Assembly (NCBI GenBank): GCA_022571255.1
Contig: JACZYD010000016.1
Coordinates: 1-37,233 of the forward strand
Length of the DNA: 37,233 bases
Reading direction: 5' to 3'
From: Bacteroidota bacterium
GTDB lineage: Bacteria > Bacteroidota > Rhodothermia > Rhodothermales > UBA10348
The position numbers and the translations under genes are program-made. The number at the start of each line of letters is the position of its first letter. Position 1 is the stretch's first letter. The notes under the pieces were generated by a model. That model did not search any database, had not been told where the DNA came from, and was given only the letters and a program-made list of their open reading frames with translations. Shown one piece after another: positions 20,160 through 28,278 of this stretch.

Positions 20160-20621
20160 TTAAGAAATCTTTATCGAATGAGGCTTGATTTCTTCCGCTT
20201 TTGGAAGTTCGACGTAGAGAACGCCGTTTTCCGTTCGAGCTGAAATCTTTTTTTCTTTGATTTCTGACGGCAGGCGGAATGCACGGCTGAATGAGCCGGT
20301 TACTCTTTCTGCGCGAATTCGAGTTTCGGTTTCTTCAATTTCACGGGCTTTGCGTTCGCCCCGGATGGTAAGAATTCCCTCGTGAACATTGATCTCGATA
20401 TCTTCCTTTTCCACACCCGGGACATCGAATTCTATCAGAAACGACTTGTCCGTTTCTACGACATCCAGCTTGGGCGAGAAGTCGCGGGCAAAATCATTCC
20501 ACGCTCTCGTATCGACGAATCCAAATGACGGGAAAATATTTGCGACCGTTCGGTCAAGTTCTCTGTGCAATATTCGGAGGTGTCTTGCAGGTGTATGGAG
20601 CAACATGTTTGACATGGTCAT
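20160..20621 (-). CDS. Small heat shock protein, Hsp20/alpha-crystallin family
   Basis: An ATP-independent chaperone that holds unfolding proteins. The alpha-crystallin domain spans about residues 47-145: SPKLDVVETDKSFLIEFDVPG at its start, GVEKEDIEINVHEGILTIRGER in the middle, and the conserved ENGVLYVELPK (GVL motif) near the end. The C-terminal tail has HSIKIS, similar to the I-x-I oligomer anchor. Length is 153 aa. The start is one of three nearby ATGs (20621, 20615, 20606); the frame extends further upstream, but without similarity. It is transcribed away from the fumarylacetoacetase gene end with about 270 bp before its start, so it probably has its own promoter. Confidence 0.92.
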   Translation of the reverse strand: MTMSNMLLHTPARHLRILHRELDRTVANIFPSFGFVDTRAWNDFARDFSPKLDVVETDKSFLIEFDVPGVEKEDIEINVHEGILTIRGERKAREIEETETRIRAERVTGSFSRAFRLPSEIKEKKISARTENGVLYVELPKAEEIKPHSIKIS

Positions 20622-20821
20622 ATTCGGTTTAGTTGGCAGCAGTTTCTTGTATAGTCGATCATTTTGAATACAACCGCTGTGCCAACGAGCAAAATCCGAC
20701 AGTTCGTCGCACTGGATGTGCCAAACTCTTACTGAGATGGGACCCTCACTGTAATTGTGACGGTATTTCGTGGACGATATGTCACGCCCGAGGGTTTCGC
20801 TTATGACACGCACGGCGGTGC

Positions 20822-20840
20822 TCCTGACGAGGCGTCAGGA
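20822..20840. promoter_or_regulatory. Perfect 8-bp hairpin downstream of fumarylacetoacetase
   Basis: TCCTGACG - AGG - CGTCAGGA is an exact dyad in the 273-bp gap between hsp20 and the fumarylacetoacetase stop. On the - strand it starts about 54 nt after that stop but is not followed by Ts, so it could be an RNA-stabilising or terminator stem, or an operator for hsp20. It does not match the CIRCE heat-shock element. Nothing else is evident in this gap. Confidence 0.5.
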
Positions 20841-20894
20841 TAATAAAAACGCTCCAGTTCGTGAGAAATGGAAAGATTGACGGTCAGACTTGTC

Positions 20895-22154
20895 TTAGAT
20901 CGCGGGCAGCACAAGCCCGGAAGCCTCTCCGAACCCGATCCGAAAATGTTCAGACTCGCACCATCCGCGGAGTACAACAGTATCTCCGTCCTGGATGAAT
21001 TTCCGTTCTTCGCCATGGTCGAGAGGTACCGCCTTTGAACCCTTCCACGATAATTCAAGCATCGACCCGAAACTTCCAGGATCGGAGCCGCTGATCGTTC
21101 CGGATGCCAGCAGGTCGCCGGGCTGCATGTTGCAACCATTTACGGTATGATGGGCCAATTGCTGGCAGATAGTCCAATACATATACCGGAAATTGGACCG
21201 GCTTACGATCGAGACATCGGACGCCTCAGCAGGGCGGATGCCGACTTCGAGTTTAATGTCGTACGAAGCCTCACAATCTCCTTTCAGGTAAGGCAGTGGG
21301 GCTGGGTCCTGCTCCGGGCCCGTGCAGCGAAATGGTTCGAGTGCATCCATTGTGACGATCCAGGGCGAAATGGTGGTCGCAAAACTTTTACCCAGAAACG
21401 GCCCCAGAGGCACATACTCCCATTTCTGAATATCCCGTGCACTCCAGTCGTTGACGAGGACCATACCAAAAATATGATCCGGAGCTGAACGCAGGGGGAT
21501 GGGAGTGCCGAGCTCGTTTCCAGGACCGATAAAAAATCCCATTTCCAGTTCAAAATCGAGCAGTCGCGATGGGCCGTAAACGGGGGCTCCTTCTTCTGGT
21601 TTGAGTTGACCGTTGGGACGTCGCACGTCCGTCCCGGAAATCACAATGGAACTCGCCCGGCCATGATATCCTACGGGAAGATGCAGCCAGTTGGGCATCA
21701 GTGCGTTCTCTTTTCCCCTGAACATGGTTCCGACATTCGTTGCGTGTTCTCGTGATGAATAAAAATCGGTGTAGTCGCCGATGGACGCGGGCAGAGACAT
21801 GATGACGCCCGCCCGAGGCAGCAGAATCCGTTCCTGCAACGCAGAGTCGTCTCGAAGCGTCGGCGTTGAGGCAGACAACAATTCCTGCAAGCGATCTCGA
21901 ACGGCTCTCCACGACAACTTGCCCGCCGCCATGAACTGATTCAAAGTGCCGCCCTGAAACAGAAAATCAGAGTTCAGGAGCAGGCCCGAAGATTCGAGAA
22001 TCGTAAGATCGAGCACCCAATCACCGATGGCAGTGCCGAGGTGAGGTTCGGAGTCCCCTGGTCTCTTGAACGCGCCAAAAGGAAGATTCTGGATCGGGAA
22101 ATCACTGTTTTTCGGGATATCGAGAAAACATTTCAAGGGACTTGGAGTGGGCAT
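20895..22154 (-). CDS. fahA: Fumarylacetoacetase
   Basis: Catalyses the last step of tyrosine/homogentisate degradation, splitting fumarylacetoacetate into fumarate and acetoacetate. The N-terminal SH3-like domain begins with [13 protein letters not shown], nearly as in the animal enzymes. The catalytic domain shows [16 protein letters not shown] with Asp130 and catalytic His137, then [31 protein letters not shown] (metal Glu residues), [13 protein letters not shown] (metal Asp) and [19 protein letters not shown]. Length is 419 aa, normal. It follows the uncharacterised gene at 22193 by 38 bp on the same strand, so the two are probably one operon. Upstream pathway enzymes (HppD, HmgA) are not in the window. 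Confidence 0.96.
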   Translation of the reverse strand: MPTPSPLKCFLDIPKNSDFPIQNLPFGAFKRPGDSEPHLGTAIGDWVLDLTILESSGLLLNSDFLFQGGTLNQFMAAGKLSWRAVRDRLQELLSASTPTLRDDSALQERILLPRAGVIMSLPASIGDYTDFYSSREHATNVGTMFRGKENALMPNWLHLPVGYHGRASSIVISGTDVRRPNGQLKPEEGAPVYGPSRLLDFELEMGFFIGPGNELGTPIPLRSAPDHIFGMVLVNDWSARDIQKWEYVPLGPFLGKSFATTISPWIVTMDALEPFRCTGPEQDPAPLPYLKGDCEASYDIKLEVGIRPAEASDVSIVSRSNFRYMYWTICQQLAHHTVNGCNMQPGDLLASGTISGSDPGSFGSMLELSWKGSKAVPLDHGEERKFIQDGDTVVLRGWCESEHFRIGFGEASGLVLPAI

Positions 22155-22192
22155 AATCAGGACTTAAAAAACGGAATAATTTCAGGTTGGAC

Positions 22193-23248
22193 TTAGAGGA
22201 GCCAGTTCAGCGAACGAAGATCATCACGGGGTTCATCGAAGCTGCAGCTTCCGATGGATAAAACCTGCGAAGTACGAATTTGCTTGAGGCTGTCCGTTGA
22301 AACAGAGTAGTCATCGAATCGAATGCCCTCATCAACAAATTGGAATCGAGACGGATCCTCGGATTCAATGACAGCGATCAGTTCATCGGTATCGAGTTTT
22401 AACGCTGCACTGAAAATCGCTGCAAAGAACACATTGAGGAAACCGTGCATGATCATCCCTGTGGAATCGGAACAGTGTCGAACCGGATGGTGCAGGCCGG
22501 CTGTGGCTTTAAAAAACTGATCGCCGGAAATAACCACCTGCAGGAATTGTGCGATTTCAAGGCTCGATGGAGTGTCATTCTGATGTTTTCCCCCACATCG
22601 GATTTTAAGGCCCACTGCGATTTTCGGCGATTGTAATGACGAGATCGACCGGACCGCGGTCTTCAGAGAATTCTCATAGTCGCTACCTCGCGAAATCTCC
22701 AGAAAAATCCGTTGCGGAGGGTTGGTCATTTTTTCCAGATCGGATATCAGGCACACGATCCATCGATCGAATTCGTTGCAATCCGGATCGTTGTTCAAAG
22801 CGGGGTTGTTCGAAGTGGGGTCGTTCAAAGTGGGATTGTTCGAAGCGGAGAGTTCAACAGTATCCATCGGAACGAGAATCTCTATCATAGCGACCTGAAA
22901 TGTATCAGGATGCTGTTCCAGGATTTGCTCGATATTTTCAATATCCTCTCGAAAGGAGGACCCGAACAAGTGGGAACCGGAAGTAGTTCGCGGCAAAAGA
23001 CTGAGCCGGATGGGGACAATTTTTCGGAAGGATTCCTTCTCTCCTGTCAATTCATCGAGCCGGGAGACAGGACAGACAAATGGTCCCGTCATCCAGCTGT
23101 CGTGTTCTTTCTGATGCGTCGAGTATTCGAGCAATGCCTGAGACATGCCCAGAGAAGCCGGCGGAAACAACCCCGCGTAGTCAAAAAGACCCCGCAGGAA
23201 TACCGCTACAGACGGCGATGAAGGAATACTCTTTGTTTCCGTAGGCAT
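22193..23248 (-). CDS. Conserved protein of unknown function, linked to fumarylacetoacetase
   Basis: I know no biochemical function for this protein. Strongly motif-like blocks suggest a soluble enzyme: LFDYAGLFPPA (21-31), GLKIRCGG (213-220), FFKATAGLHHPVR (245-257), MHGFLNVF (267-274) and GSCSFDEPRDDL (333-344). I recall proteins with the same KATAGLHHP block in other phyla, but cannot check here. No signal peptide or membrane segment is visible. Lys215, Lys247 and His253/254 are candidate active-site residues, and the strand/helix alternation would fit an alpha/beta barrel; both are guesses. It precedes fahA by 38 bp on the same strand, arguing for a role in aromatic amino acid breakdown. 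An Asn/Pro-rich insert (about 135-154) comes from 15-bp tandem repeats. Confidence 0.8.
   Translation of the reverse strand: MPTETKSIPSSPSVAVFLRGLFDYAGLFPPASLGMSQALLEYSTHQKEHDSWMTGPFVCPVSRLDELTGEKESFRKIVPIRLSLLPRTTSGSHLFGSSFREDIENIEQILEQHPDTFQVAMIEILVPMDTVELSASNNPTLNDPTSNNPALNNDPDCNEFDRWIVCLISDLEKMTNPPQRIFLEISRGSDYENSLKTAVRSISSLQSPKIAVGLKIRCGGKHQNDTPSSLEIAQFLQVVISGDQFFKATAGLHHPVRHCSDSTGMIMHGFLNVFFAAIFSAALKLDTDELIAVIESEDPSRFQFVDEGIRFDDYSVSTDSLKQIRTSQVLSIGSCSFDEPRDDLRSLNWLL
22793..22852 (-). repeat. Four 15-bp tandem repeats within the uncharacterised gene
   Basis: On the + strand, four 15-bp units of the type GTTCAAAGCGGGGTT follow each other, with alternating CAA/CGA and a few other changes. 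On the coding strand they give five-residue units of the form (S/L)N(N/D)P(T/A) at about residues 135-154. Confidence 0.85.
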
Positions 23249-23404
23249 TGCGGGGTAAAATGTGTCTTATTACGGTACTAAATAGAGAATGTGTCGGGTT
23301 ACCGATAAGAGTAAGAACTCTTTATTAACTGTTGTATGAACTCGGTCGGAAGATTATTTTCTTTTTAAAACCCACAGACATCAGTATTGAGGTTACTTCT
23401 TGAT
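23249..23404. other. Divergent intergenic region upstream of the TPR lipoprotein
   Basis: About 155 AT-rich bp between two divergent genes, so it should contain both promoters. An imperfect short dyad (AAGAGT - AAGA - ACTCTT, near 23307-23322) and the tract TTTTCTTTTTAAAA are present. I cannot assign either with confidence. Confidence 0.35.
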
Positions 23405-24607
23405 ATGACGCGTTCCCCCCTGTTTATTTGCCTTGTTTTTGCAAGTTTCGTCCTTTTCGGCGCGGATGGTTGCTCCAGTGACCCCAACGTAGAGGGCGCG
23501 AAGCTGGATCTCAAAAACAAAGATTACGACCGTGCACTGCAGAATCTGGAGACGGCTCTGCAAACCGATCCGGATAATGTAGATGCCCTTGAGCTGAAAG
23601 GCAGAGTTATCGGCGAGATGATTCTTGGTATCCGCGATATCGACGAACATACGAGCCTGCTGGTCGAAATGCTTGACTCGTATGACCGGGCTCTGCTTCT
23701 GGATCCTACCCTGGATGAGACGATTACGCAAGCAATTCGGATTGCGTACTCCAACGAGTTTACCATGGGATCCCAGGCTTTTAATCGTGGCCAAAACGAC
23801 GATTCCGAGTACGCGACTTCAGCTGCGTTTTTTAAGAATGCTGCTCGAATCCAACCCGACTCTTCCGGTGCCTACGTAAATCAGGCGTATGCACATATGA
23901 ATGGTGGAGAATCGGCTGCCGCGATCCAGCCTTTTGAGAAAGCCCTTGAAAAGGGAGATACTGAAAAGGACACTTTTCGATTTCTTGCCAGTCTCTACCA
24001 GTCTGCAGATCGTTTTGAGGACGCCGTGACTGTGTTGGAATCTGCAGGTAAATTGTACCCCGATGACGAGGAACTTCAAAAAGAATTATTGAATGCTTAC
24101 CAGCTGGCCGATCAGACGGATCGAGCCTTGGAGATGTATTCTCAGGCGGTTGAGAAAGACCCGCAGAATAAACTTTTCAGGTACAACTACGGCACATTGC
24201 TTACGATGGAAGAGCGTTACGATGAGGCAATTGAGCAGCTTCAGGCGGCCGTTGCGGTTGACCCCGAATACATTAATGCGCATTACAATCTTGCTACCGC
24301 CTATATCAACCAGGCTGTCCAGACGAATGAAGAGTTAACGGCGATGGATGATGCGTATCGCGAAAAACTGGATTCGATGTCACAAGCTGAAAAAGATGCC
24401 GAAAACGAGAAGATGAATGCGCTGGCGGATCATCGACGTGAACTGTTCGTCCTTGCGATATCACCTCTGGAGTCTGCGCTTGATCTGATGAACGCATCCG
24501 ACGAAGACCCGAAAGACGTTTGCGCAGCACTTTACCAGTCTTACGTGCAGACGAATGCGCTGGACAAAGCTGAGGGTGTATCGGGCTGCGCCGGATTCGA
24601 CGATTAG
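23405..24607 (+). CDS. Tetratricopeptide-repeat lipoprotein
   Basis: An envelope protein of unknown specific role. The N-terminus has a hydrophobic signal (LFICLVFASFVLFG) ending in GADGC, so Cys23 is a likely lipidation site, though Asp at -2 is not ideal for a lipobox. Six or more TPR-like helical pairs follow, for example YDRALQNLETALQTDPDN, ALEMYSQAVEKDPQN and YDEAIEQLQAAVAVDPEYINAHYNLATAY, with a charged helical region before the C-terminus. Length is 400 aa. A TTG 18 bp upstream is in frame, but this ATG gives a more usual signal peptide. TPR proteins of this kind scaffold complexes; no partner can be named from context. A hairpin terminator follows. Confidence 0.88.
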   Translation: MTRSPLFICLVFASFVLFGADGCSSDPNVEGAKLDLKNKDYDRALQNLETALQTDPDNVDALELKGRVIGEMILGIRDIDEHTSLLVEMLDSYDRALLLDPTLDETITQAIRIAYSNEFTMGSQAFNRGQNDDSEYATSAAFFKNAARIQPDSSGAYVNQAYAHMNGGESAAAIQPFEKALEKGDTEKDTFRFLASLYQSADRFEDAVTVLESAGKLYPDDEELQKELLNAYQLADQTDRALEMYSQAVEKDPQNKLFRYNYGTLLTMEERYDEAIEQLQAAVAVDPEYINAHYNLATAYINQAVQTNEELTAMDDAYREKLDSMSQAEKDAENEKMNALADHRRELFVLAISPLESALDLMNASDEDPKDVCAALYQSYVQTNALDKAEGVSGCAGFDD

Positions 24608-24654
24608 AATTTCCTCCGTAACAGTATGCCAGGAAAATGTTAACAGGCCTTGAT

Positions 24655-24686
24655 AAGGTTCGGACTTCTTCGGAGGTCCGGACCTT
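24655..24686 (+). terminator. Intrinsic terminator after the TPR lipoprotein gene
   Basis: AAGGTTCGGAC and GTCCGGACCTT pair over 11 bp (one G-T) around a 10-nt loop, followed by TTCGTGTTTC. It lies 47 bp after the stop and before the next gene on the same strand. Confidence 0.7.
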
Positions 24687-24737
24687 TCGTGTTTCGGTGA
24701 TTGTTATCATTCTTTTATTACATTGAAAGAGTCATTT

Positions 24738-25907
24738 ATGCCGAGCGAAACCGAGAAACCATTGGGGCCGGGCACATTGGCCGTGCATGCGGGGCAGAGT
24801 CCTGACCCGACTACGGGTGCCGTAATGACGCCGATTTATCAGACATCTACGTATGTACAGACTGCCCCCGGAGTGCATTCTGGAAACGAATATGCCCGCG
24901 TCACAAATCCCACAAGGACGGCTCTTGAGGGTAATATCGCGGCGCTGGAAGGAGCGGCGCACGGGATTTGTTTTGCATCAGGAGTTGCGGCAACGGATGC
25001 CATCGTGAAGTGTCTCAGGCCTGGGGACCATGTTGTCGCCTCAAATGACCTGTACGGCGGTACGTACCGGCTGATACGCGAGGTATTTGGCCCGTTCGGA
25101 ATTCAGTCATCGTTCGTGGACATGTCGGATCCGGAAAACGTAGAACAGGCCATTACACAAGCGACGAAGCTGCTCTGGATTGAAACGCCGACAAATCCAC
25201 TGCTCCGGGTTGTGGATATTGTGAGGCTGTCGGAAATGGCCCACGTGCACGACATTACGGTCGCGGTAGACAATACTTTTGCCACTCCGATTCTTCAGCA
25301 ACCTCTGGCGCTCGGAGCTGATCTCGTCGTTCATTCGACGACCAAATACATAGGAGGGCATTCTGATGTGATTGGAGGTGTTGTATGTACCAGCGACGAG
25401 GAATGGGATGAGAAGCTCCGATTTCTCGTTAAAAGTGCGGGTGCAGTACCTGGTCCGATGGATTGCTTTCTGACATTGAGGGGAATCAAAACATTGCATT
25501 TGAGAATGCAACGCCACTGCGAAAACGCTCGGGAAGTCGTTGCGTATCTGGAAGACAATCCACGCGTCGCGTGCGTCTATTACCCGGGTCTTGAACGCAG
25601 TGCGGGCTACGATATTGCAAGACGCCAGATGTCAGATTTCGGCGGGATGGTATCCTTTCTGCTGACGGATGATCGCATCGAGTCGGCCATGAAGGTCCTG
25701 AGCGGGACAAAGCTGTTTTTGCTGGCCGAAAGTCTGGGTGGTGTAGAAAGTCTGATAAACCATCCGGCCAGTATGACACACGCATCTATTCCCAGAGACG
25801 AACGCATTGCTGCGGGTCTGGAAGACGGCCTGATTCGATTGTCGGTTGGAGTAGAAGATGCCGAAGACCTGATCGCGGATCTGGACCGCATTCTGTCAAG
25901 CCTGTAA
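24738..25907 (+). CDS. Cystathionine gamma-synthase/lyase family PLP enzyme
   Basis: A trans-sulfuration enzyme of the Cys/Met-metabolism PLP family, probably making cystathionine from an activated homoserine and cysteine, or cleaving cystathionine. Features: TLAVHAGQSPDPTTGAV at the N-terminus, SGVAATDAIVKCLRPGDHVVASNDLYGGTYRL, TPTNPLLRVVDI, the PLP lysine Lys203 in HSTTKYIGGHSDVIGG, and SLGGVESLINHPASMTHASIP near the C-terminus. Length is 389 aa. Synthase and lyase cannot be separated by motif alone. The start is the ATG; a TTG five codons upstream is in frame. Its stop is 30 bp from the stop of the converging dehydrogenase gene, with no visible terminator between. Confidence 0.93.
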   Translation: MPSETEKPLGPGTLAVHAGQSPDPTTGAVMTPIYQTSTYVQTAPGVHSGNEYARVTNPTRTALEGNIAALEGAAHGICFASGVAATDAIVKCLRPGDHVVASNDLYGGTYRLIREVFGPFGIQSSFVDMSDPENVEQAITQATKLLWIETPTNPLLRVVDIVRLSEMAHVHDITVAVDNTFATPILQQPLALGADLVVHSTTKYIGGHSDVIGGVVCTSDEEWDEKLRFLVKSAGAVPGPMDCFLTLRGIKTLHLRMQRHCENAREVVAYLEDNPRVACVYYPGLERSAGYDIARRQMSDFGGMVSFLLTDDRIESAMKVLSGTKLFLLAESLGGVESLINHPASMTHASIPRDERIAAGLEDGLIRLSVGVEDAEDLIADLDRILSSL

Positions 25908-25937
25908 TATGGTCACAGCTGCAATTCCGACCAGTCC

Positions 25938-28088
25938 TTAATATGAGGCCAGCTTGCGGGCTGCCTCAAGGATATCTTCGTCATTCGGAAGCACGGCCTG
26001 TTCAAGGTTGTCGGCAAATCCGATCGGTGAAAAGGCCCCGGCGACTCTCAGAATTGGAGCATCAAGATATCCAAACCCAGTATCTGCTATCTGCGCCACA
26101 ATTTCAGCTCCGAATCCTACAAATTCATGGTCTTCGTACACGACAAGGGCTTTATTTGTTTTTCTGACAGATTCCATAATTGTCTCAGAGTCCAGCGGGA
26201 CAATCGTACGCAGGTCAATAATTTCCACGGAGATGCCTTCTGTTTCCAGCTGGCGTGCGGCTGCGACAGATTTATGGACCATCATGCCGTAGGTGATTAT
26301 GGTGATATCGGTTCCGTCGCGAACAATATTGGCTTTTCCGAATTCGATCAGGTAGTTCTCATCAGGCTCGGGCGAGCGAGCGGCTGCAGAGCGGTACAGA
26401 GCTTTGTGCTCAAGGAATATGATCGGATCTTCCATTCGGATTGCCGTTTTCAATAGCCCCTTGGCGTCGGCAGCGTTCGAAGGCATCGCGATCAAAAAGC
26501 CCGGCATATGCCCGAAAATACTTTCGATATTCTGCGAATGACATAATCCACCGTGAATATATCCTCCAATGGGAACGCGGATGACCATGGGGCAGCCGAA
26601 ATCTCCATTGGACCGATACCTGAATGACGCCACCTGATTTCGAAGCATCTGCATTGCAGGCCAGATGTAGTCTCCAAACTGGATTTCCACTACGGGTTTG
26701 TATCCCAGGCAGGCCAGTCCTACAGCGGTACCGATAATGGAGGCTTCCGCCAAGGGAGCATTAAAACAGCGGTCAATACCAAATCGATCGGTAAGCGTTC
26801 GGGTTGCTGTAAAGACCCCGCCTTTTCCACCCGCAACGTCTTCTCCGTAGACGATAATATCGGAGTTTCGCTCCATTTCTTCCTGAAGCGCGTGATTGAT
26901 TGCATCGACGACTACGATGGGTTCACCGGCAGGCTCAGAATGTTCAAATTCGAGACCCAGATCGCCCTCGAAATACACATGTTCAAGTGCAGATTCCGGG
27001 GTCGGATCCGGCTGTTCGTTGGCCCACTCTGCTGCCTGGTTTACGTCTTTTACAACCTCACTTCTGATCTCTTCTGTCAGCTGCTCGGTAAGGATCCCGG
27101 CATCCAGTAACTGACGTTCAAACAGGGCGATCGGATCATCTTTTTTGACAGCCTCGAGTTCTTCCGGAGTCCGATATTTTGCATGGTTGTCCGAAGAGGA
27201 ATGGGGCAGAATCCGGACTACATCGGCGACCAGACAAACCGGTCCTTCCCCGGCGCGGATGCGTTTCATGGCCGCGCTGGCTACCGCATACGTATGGAAA
27301 AAATCTGTTCCGTCTACAAGCGCACGTTCAAGGCCTTCGTAACCGCGGGCCAGTTTGTACGCTGTGCCCCCGGCCGTCTGATCATGAACGGGGACAGAGA
27401 TTGCATATCCGTTGTCCTGTACCAGAAACAGAACCGGAAGATTGGATCTGGCAGCCCAGTTCAGTGCTTCGTGGAAATCGCCCTGAGAGGTGGCGCCGTC
27501 GCCGCATGAGCAATAAACATATGCGTCACTCTCTGTTCGCCGAAGTCCGAGGCCCACGCCTACGGCAGGAAGAAACTGTGAACCCACCGAGGACGACACG
27601 GTGAGAATATGGCGTTCGCTGTTTCCGTAGTGCTCCGACATCTGACGCCCGCCCGAATTGGGGTCAGTCGCTTTTGCCAGATGCAGCAGCATGATTTCTC
27701 TGGCGTCAGCCCCGAGCATGAGGTGCATCGTCAGGTCACGATAATACATGCTGAACCAGTCGTGCCCAGGGCGCGACAACAGTCCAATCGCGGCCTGAGC
27801 GGCTTCGTGTCCGGCACATCCAATATGAAAAAACCCCTTTCCCTGCTTGAGAAGGTTCAGCATTTTCTCATCGAGCCGACGAGACAAAAGCATCGTTCGA
27901 TAAACACGAAGCAGAACATCGGGTTCGAAATCCGACGGTCCCATGGGTTCGACGTGGAAATCGGCCTTGAACGGAACCCGGCCAACAGTTTCAATGTCGG
28001 ATGTGATACCAATACCAATACCGTCTGTGGATTCAACAGTATTGTTTTTTTCTTTTGTTTTTACGGTCATTTCTGCTGCGATTGTCAT
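25938..28088 (-). CDS. 2-oxoacid dehydrogenase E1, fused alpha and beta subunits
   Basis: A thiamine-diphosphate decarboxylase that feeds acyl groups to the lipoyl domains of E2. The alpha part (about 55-390) has RRLDEKMLNLLKQGKG, IGCAGHEAAQ, and the ThDP fold running from GDGATSQGDF to VQDN (about 196-226). The beta part (about 395-716) has DAINHALQEEMERNSDIIVYGEDVAG, FNAPLAEASIIGTAVGLA and a transketolase C-terminal domain (DLRTIVPLDSETI). In many bacteria these are two genes; here they are one 716-aa chain. The pattern fits the branched-chain/2-oxoisovalerate-type E1, but pyruvate cannot be excluded. The frame opens at a GTG 66 bp upstream; this ATG is preferred since the added residues look non-conserved. 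The E2 is about 19 kb away on the other strand. Confidence 0.93.
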   Translation of the reverse strand: MTIAAEMTVKTKEKNNTVESTDGIGIGITSDIETVGRVPFKADFHVEPMGPSDFEPDVLLRVYRTMLLSRRLDEKMLNLLKQGKGFFHIGCAGHEAAQAAIGLLSRPGHDWFSMYYRDLTMHLMLGADAREIMLLHLAKATDPNSGGRQMSEHYGNSERHILTVSSSVGSQFLPAVGVGLGLRRTESDAYVYCSCGDGATSQGDFHEALNWAARSNLPVLFLVQDNGYAISVPVHDQTAGGTAYKLARGYEGLERALVDGTDFFHTYAVASAAMKRIRAGEGPVCLVADVVRILPHSSSDNHAKYRTPEELEAVKKDDPIALFERQLLDAGILTEQLTEEIRSEVVKDVNQAAEWANEQPDPTPESALEHVYFEGDLGLEFEHSEPAGEPIVVVDAINHALQEEMERNSDIIVYGEDVAGGKGGVFTATRTLTDRFGIDRCFNAPLAEASIIGTAVGLACLGYKPVVEIQFGDYIWPAMQMLRNQVASFRYRSNGDFGCPMVIRVPIGGYIHGGLCHSQNIESIFGHMPGFLIAMPSNAADAKGLLKTAIRMEDPIIFLEHKALYRSAAARSPEPDENYLIEFGKANIVRDGTDITIITYGMMVHKSVAAARQLETEGISVEIIDLRTIVPLDSETIMESVRKTNKALVVYEDHEFVGFGAEIVAQIADTGFGYLDAPILRVAGAFSPIGFADNLEQAVLPNDEDILEAARKLASY

Positions 28089-28278
28089 CGTATTACGCCC
28101 TATAGTACTGTTTTGTTTGCGTACTGCACCTGCGGTCAGACGTCCTGATACCACAAAAACTACTCCAAACCTGAATCCGCGTGAAAGTCCCTGAAATGGT
28201 CTAAGGGTTTAGTTTTCGCTTGCCAGGCAATCTGCATCGAGAATTGATTACAGATATACCGGTCCATCCAGCGCCGAC

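Noticed and set aside
22636-23221. Plus-strand open frames with SGVV/SKWG repeats
   Set aside because: They are shadows of the 15-bp repeats in the - strand gene, which has conserved blocks.
27179-28148. Plus-strand open frames across the E1 gene
   Set aside because: They are fully covered by the fused E1 coding sequence and show no motifs.
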